Source of the DNA: Hyphomicrobiales bacterium
GTDB lineage: Bacteria > Pseudomonadota > Alphaproteobacteria > Rhizobiales > Kaistiaceae
Direction of reading: 5' to 3'
Length of the DNA: 33,865 nt
Assembly: GCA_024222895.1 (NCBI GenBank)
Contig: JAAEOR010000798.1
Coordinates: 1 to 33,865, forward strand
Shown here: one piece after another, positions 31,076-33,865 of the stretch
How the letters are laid out: each line of letters opens with the position of its first letter
Numbering within the stretch: the first letter of the stretch is position 1
The notes under the pieces: generated by a model
What the model saw: only the letters and a program-made list of their open reading frames with translations
What the model was told of the DNA's origin: nothing
Database searches by the model: none
Made by a program: the position numbers and the translations under genes

Positions 31076-32215
31076 CTAGAAACCGATCGCGTGGTCGGGG
31101 GCGAGTTCCAGAACCAGTTCCTTGAAGATTGCCAAGGCCGGATGCTCCACCTTCGGGTCTGCGGCTTGGGACGCGAACACCGCGAGGGTAAGGTCTTCGG
31201 CGGGCAGGTAGCCCATGGCCCCGCTATAGCCATTGATGTTGGGGTTCTGCATGTACCAGCCGTTCGCCACCACGAATCCGGTGGCGAAATAGAGATCGTC
31301 CCGAGGCGCCACGTCCGGGCGCCGGATCATGTCCTGAAAGGACTGCGCACTGAGGAGTTGGCCGGTACCGAACGCCGGCCCCCACCGGCCCAGATCGTCC
31401 AGATTGGAATAGAGCGGGCCCGATTCACCGGCCCAGGACGGGTTCCAGAAAGTGACATCTTCATACACGCCCCGGTCCGAGCCGAAGACGTGAAGCACGG
31501 GGCCCGGCAGGTCCGGCGTCATGCTGTATCCGGTTCCGGTCAACCCCAGGGGGTCAAGAATCTCCTGCTGATAGAGCTCCGCCATCGGTTGTCCGGTGGC
31601 GTTCTCGATGACCTCCTTCAGAATCGTGAACTCGGTGTGCGAGTACCGTTGCTCTGTGCCCGGCGCAAAGTTCAGCTCCCCGTCTTGCGTGGCGAAATCG
31701 ATGAGTTCCTCAGACGAAAACTGGCGAAACGGATCGGCCAGTATCAGGTCGATGAACCGGTCATCCCGAACGTAGTCTTTGTAGCCCGCGGTGTTCTGGG
31801 CGAGCATGCGTACGGTCACCGCATCGGCGGCGAGAAGGGCGGGCAAGTATTGCGAGACCTTGTCGTCGAGGCTGAGATGCCCTTGCTCAACCAGGCGCAT
31901 CAGCAGGCTTCCCAGGAACAGCTGGGAGATCCCGCCAATCCGGACGGTCATGTCAGTGTCGGCAGGGACCATGGCCATGGATTCGCCGACCGCGACCTGG
32001 ATGCCCGGGCCGTTGCCATGCCAGATGCCGGCGATGACGGCCCTGGCGTTGTTGTCCGCAGCAAGCCGCTCGACCGACGCCGCGAAGGCCTGTGCGGAGA
32101 GCGGGGCATCAGTCGCGGGGCCGCTTTCAGCCAGCGCCGGGGCGGTGCTCCCGCAGCTCGAAGCCAACAAGATACCCAGGATTCCAGCTGCGGAAACGAA
32201 ACGGCTCGTTTTCAC
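31076..32215 (-). CDS. Serine beta-lactamase-like lipoprotein lacking catalytic residues
   Basis: The 379-residue protein has a lipoprotein signal (GILGILLASSC, Cys21) and a beta-lactamase/class C transpeptidase-like domain. Recognisable features are RLVEQGHLSLDDKVSQYLP, TVRMLAQNTAGYKDY, FAPGTEQRYSHTEFTILKEVIENATGQPMAELYQQEILDPLGLTGTGY, and a late ATGFVVANGWYMQNPNINGYSGAMGYLP. In active relatives the segment after FRIG is SVTK. Here VRIG is followed by GISQ (residues 95-98), so the nucleophile Ser and the general base Lys are replaced by Gly and Gln. The second motif is YSH (190-192) rather than YSN or YAN. The GTG at 32215 has GGAGGG 8 nt upstream, which fixes the start. It is probably a binding or sensing protein rather than a hydrolase. 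Confidence 0.85.
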   Translation of the reverse strand: MKTSRFVSAAGILGILLASSCGSTAPALAESGPATDAPLSAQAFAASVERLAADNNARAVIAGIWHGNGPGIQVAVGESMAMVPADTDMTVRIGGISQLFLGSLLMRLVEQGHLSLDDKVSQYLPALLAADAVTVRMLAQNTAGYKDYVRDDRFIDLILADPFRQFSSEELIDFATQDGELNFAPGTEQRYSHTEFTILKEVIENATGQPMAELYQQEILDPLGLTGTGYSMTPDLPGPVLHVFGSDRGVYEDVTFWNPSWAGESGPLYSNLDDLGRWGPAFGTGQLLSAQSFQDMIRRPDVAPRDDLYFATGFVVANGWYMQNPNINGYSGAMGYLPAEDLTLAVFASQAADPKVEHPALAIFKELVLELAPDHAIGF

Positions 32216-32650
32216 GATTCACGCCCTCCTTGTTCATAGAATATGATAGCACACGGTCGCGACGCACACGGCGGCCGGACCCATCGGTCGGCGGCTGTTC
32301 GTCACGGTGAGCGCCGTGTTCACCGTCGCTGCCCTGCTCGGACTGGCCGATGGTCCTATCACATCTCGGAGATCATCGCCGCACTGGTCCTTCATCAGCG
32401 GCTATCGGCAACGCGCATTGTGCGAAAGGGTCGCGTGCGCGGCGTAAAGCCGCCTTCAAAGTCTGCGCCAACGACCTCATGGCGAGGAGCCCGGTGCCGC
32501 AGTGCCTCGAAGCACGTAGGGGCCTCCGACAGTACCCATTACGTCGGTGACGCGCAGGCTATCGCACGCTGGCTCTGGCTGGCGACACGCCGGTCGATCT
32601 GGCGACGCTTGCCGCCGGAGCGACAATCCGTGCCGTAACGCTGCCCGTCC
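32216..32650. other. Stretch with possible gene remnants, no intact gene
   Basis: One plus-strand frame reads GPIGRRLFVTVSAVFTVAALLGLADGPITS around 32278-32365, which looks like a membrane segment. Another reads YRTLALAGDTPVDLATLAAGATIRAVTLPVPTPP at about 32560-32660. These pieces are in different frames without starts. They may be degraded coding sequence, but they cannot be assigned. An overlapping open frame from 32243 is arginine-rich and unsupported. Confidence 0.4.
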
Positions 32651-33865
32651 CTACACCACCATGAAGTCGTCGCGTGAGAGGTCAAGGTTCTTGCCGATCT
32701 TGGCGAACTTCACCGCGTCGGCGCCGCCTTCGCCGTCGGCGTCATAGCGCAGCCATCCCTTGTCCTCCTCATAGAGGATCCGGTCCTGCCTGGAATCCGC
32801 CGTCTTGCTCAAGTCGAAGTATTTGGTCTTGAGACGGCCTGCGCCGCCCACCTCGTCGAAGATATCCCGATCCAGGTGGATGGTGTCGACGCCGACCTCG
32901 AAATCCTTGATCCTGTCGGCGAACGCATTCTTGAGCTTGCTGGTGAACAGGAAGCCGTCGGCGCCGTCGCCGCCGAAGAGCTTGTCCTTGTGTTTGCCGC
33001 CATTGAGCAGGTCGTTGCCGCCGAGGCCTTCCAGCCTGTCCTCGCCCTTCTTGCCCGAGAGCGTGTCTTCCTCGCCGGCGCCGGCCAGCGTCTCGTCGGC
33101 GCTGGTGCCCTTGACGGTCAGGCCGCCGACATTGGTCACCTCGACTGTGATCGCCTGAGTGTCAACGAACAGGCCGTCACCTGCCTCGACTTCGACCTCG
33201 TAGACATTGTCGCCGTCGGCGTCGGCCGGCGCGTCGAAGTCGGGCGCTGCGATGAACGTCACCGCGCCGGTCGCCGCGTCGACATCGAACAGCAATGCGT
33301 CGGTGCCACCGATGATGGCGTAGGTCGGCGTTTCCTCGGGATCATCCGCCTCCATTGTTGTCACCGCTGTACCGTTCTCGGCGACCGAAACACCGGCAAT
33401 GGGGCCGCCACCGTTCGAAGTGATCTCGGGCGGCGTATCGGAGATATCGGTGACCTCGACCGAGAGTGCTTGACTGTCGCCGAACTGACCGTCGTCGGCC
33501 TCGACCGTGACCTCGTAGACGTTGTTCTGGTCGGCGTCGCCCGGGGCCTCGAAGTCGGGCGCCGCCTTGAAGGTGAGCTCGCCGGTCACCGCGTCGATGT
33601 CGAAGAACGAGGCGTCGTCGCCGATGATGGTAAAGGTCGGCGTCTCTTCGGGATCGTCGGTCGTGACCGTGGTCACCGCCGTGCCGTTTTCGGGCACCGA
33701 AATCAGGGCACTGTTGCCGCCGCCGTCCGAGGTGATCGCGAGGGGCTCGTCGACGTCGGTGACCGTCACACTGATCGCTTTGGTCTCCGAAATGATGCCG
33801 TCGTCGGCGGTAATCTCGATCTCGTAGACATTGTCGCCGTCGGCATCGCCCGGGGCCTCGAAGTC
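32651..33865 (-). CDS. RTX-type secreted protein with cadherin-like repeats, C-terminal part
   Basis: The frame is open to the right edge, so only the C-terminal 404 codons are seen. From the N-terminal side they include repeats of about 103 residues of cadherin-like type (ENGTAVTTV..DDPEETPTFTIIG...FFDIDAVTGELTFKAAPDFEAPGDADQNNVYEVTVEADDG), one incomplete and two complete. A calcium-binding RTX-like part follows (GEEDTLSGKKGEDRLEGLGGNDLLNGGKHKDKLFGGDGADGFLF), then a tail (DRIKDFEVGVDTIHLD...FDLSKTADSRQDRILYEEDKGWLRYDADGEGG). This architecture is usual in large adhesins or enzymes exported by a type I system with an uncleaved C-terminal signal. The repeats are nearly identical at the DNA level. 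Confidence 0.92.
   Translation of the reverse strand, partial: DFEAPGDADGDNVYEIEITADDGIISETKAISVTVTDVDEPLAITSDGGGNSALISVPENGTAVTTVTTDDPEETPTFTIIGDDASFFDIDAVTGELTFKAAPDFEAPGDADQNNVYEVTVEADDGQFGDSQALSVEVTDISDTPPEITSNGGGPIAGVSVAENGTAVTTMEADDPEETPTYAIIGGTDALLFDVDAATGAVTFIAAPDFDAPADADGDNVYEVEVEAGDGLFVDTQAITVEVTNVGGLTVKGTSADETLAGAGEEDTLSGKKGEDRLEGLGGNDLLNGGKHKDKLFGGDGADGFLFTSKLKNAFADRIKDFEVGVDTIHLDRDIFDEVGGAGRLKTKYFDLSKTADSRQDRILYEEDKGWLRYDADGEGGADAVKFAKIGKNLDLSRDDFMVV

Noticed and set aside
31091-32239. Plus-strand 382-codon frame opposite the lipoprotein gene
   Set aside because: It lacks motifs; the minus strand has a lipoprotein signal, a ribosome-binding site and fold motifs.

Overview
The window looks like part of a chromosome from a GC-rich alphaproteobacterium, probably a Rhizobiales/Hyphomicrobiales relative. 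The evidence is the gene content (TRAP transporter parts, GntR/FCD and LysR regulators, DUF2852, DUF1186 with SEC-C), FixK/FNR-type boxes of the form TTGA-N6-TCAA, EcfG-like promoter motifs (GGAAC-N17-GTT), and many GC-rich intergenic palindromes. The species cannot be named from the sequence alone. No rRNA, tRNA or CRISPR array was seen.

Left end (1-5.2 kb): a 60-bp tandem repeat and stacked hairpins at the edge, then a leftward TRAP pair (dctP, dctQ; no dctM in view). Divergent from it are a dihydrodipicolinate-synthase/N-acetylneuraminate-lyase family aldolase gene and a GntR/FCD regulator gene, which together look like a small uptake-and-catabolism locus. A SABATH-type carboxyl methyltransferase, a family best known from plants, follows. 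From 5.2 to 7.2 kb lie a cysteine-rich exported protein, an overlapping membrane protein and a convergent HD-domain phosphohydrolase.

Middle (7.2-17.1 kb): mostly small proteins and membrane proteins: an ABM-like protein, a small membrane protein, a flavodoxin, a 2TM protein with an Lnt-like nitrilase, an ECF sigma factor, a DUF2852 protein, a two-gene membrane operon, and a GerW/DUF2953 operon. Four CRP/FNR-type boxes (three perfect TTGA-N6-TCAA palindromes and one with a single mismatch) and one CRP-like site lie in the gaps between these genes. This suggests a low-oxygen regulon that includes homologues of the Bacillus spore proteins YtfJ and YtfI. Broken genes are scattered among them (a tail-domain gene in two pieces and a truncated alpha/beta hydrolase).

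Right half (17-33.9 kb): an accessory stretch with an IS256 transposase scar and a palindromic MITE-like element, then a divergent SDR / PhyH dioxygenase pair (PhyH frameshifted at a G run), a SnoaL-like protein, an exported protein behind EcfG-like motifs, and DUF2568 and SRPBCC proteins. Two LysR regulators each face a divergent small gene. A choloylglycine-hydrolase-type gene is cut off at its 5' end next to another copy of the palindromic element. Two coupled exported proteins follow (the first frameshifted), then an aldo/keto reductase, a DUF1186/SEC-C protein, a lipoprotein of the beta-lactamase fold that lacks the SxxK catalytic pair, and the C-terminal part of a large cadherin-like/RTX secreted protein that runs off the right edge.

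All product names come from reading motifs in the translations; no database search was run.
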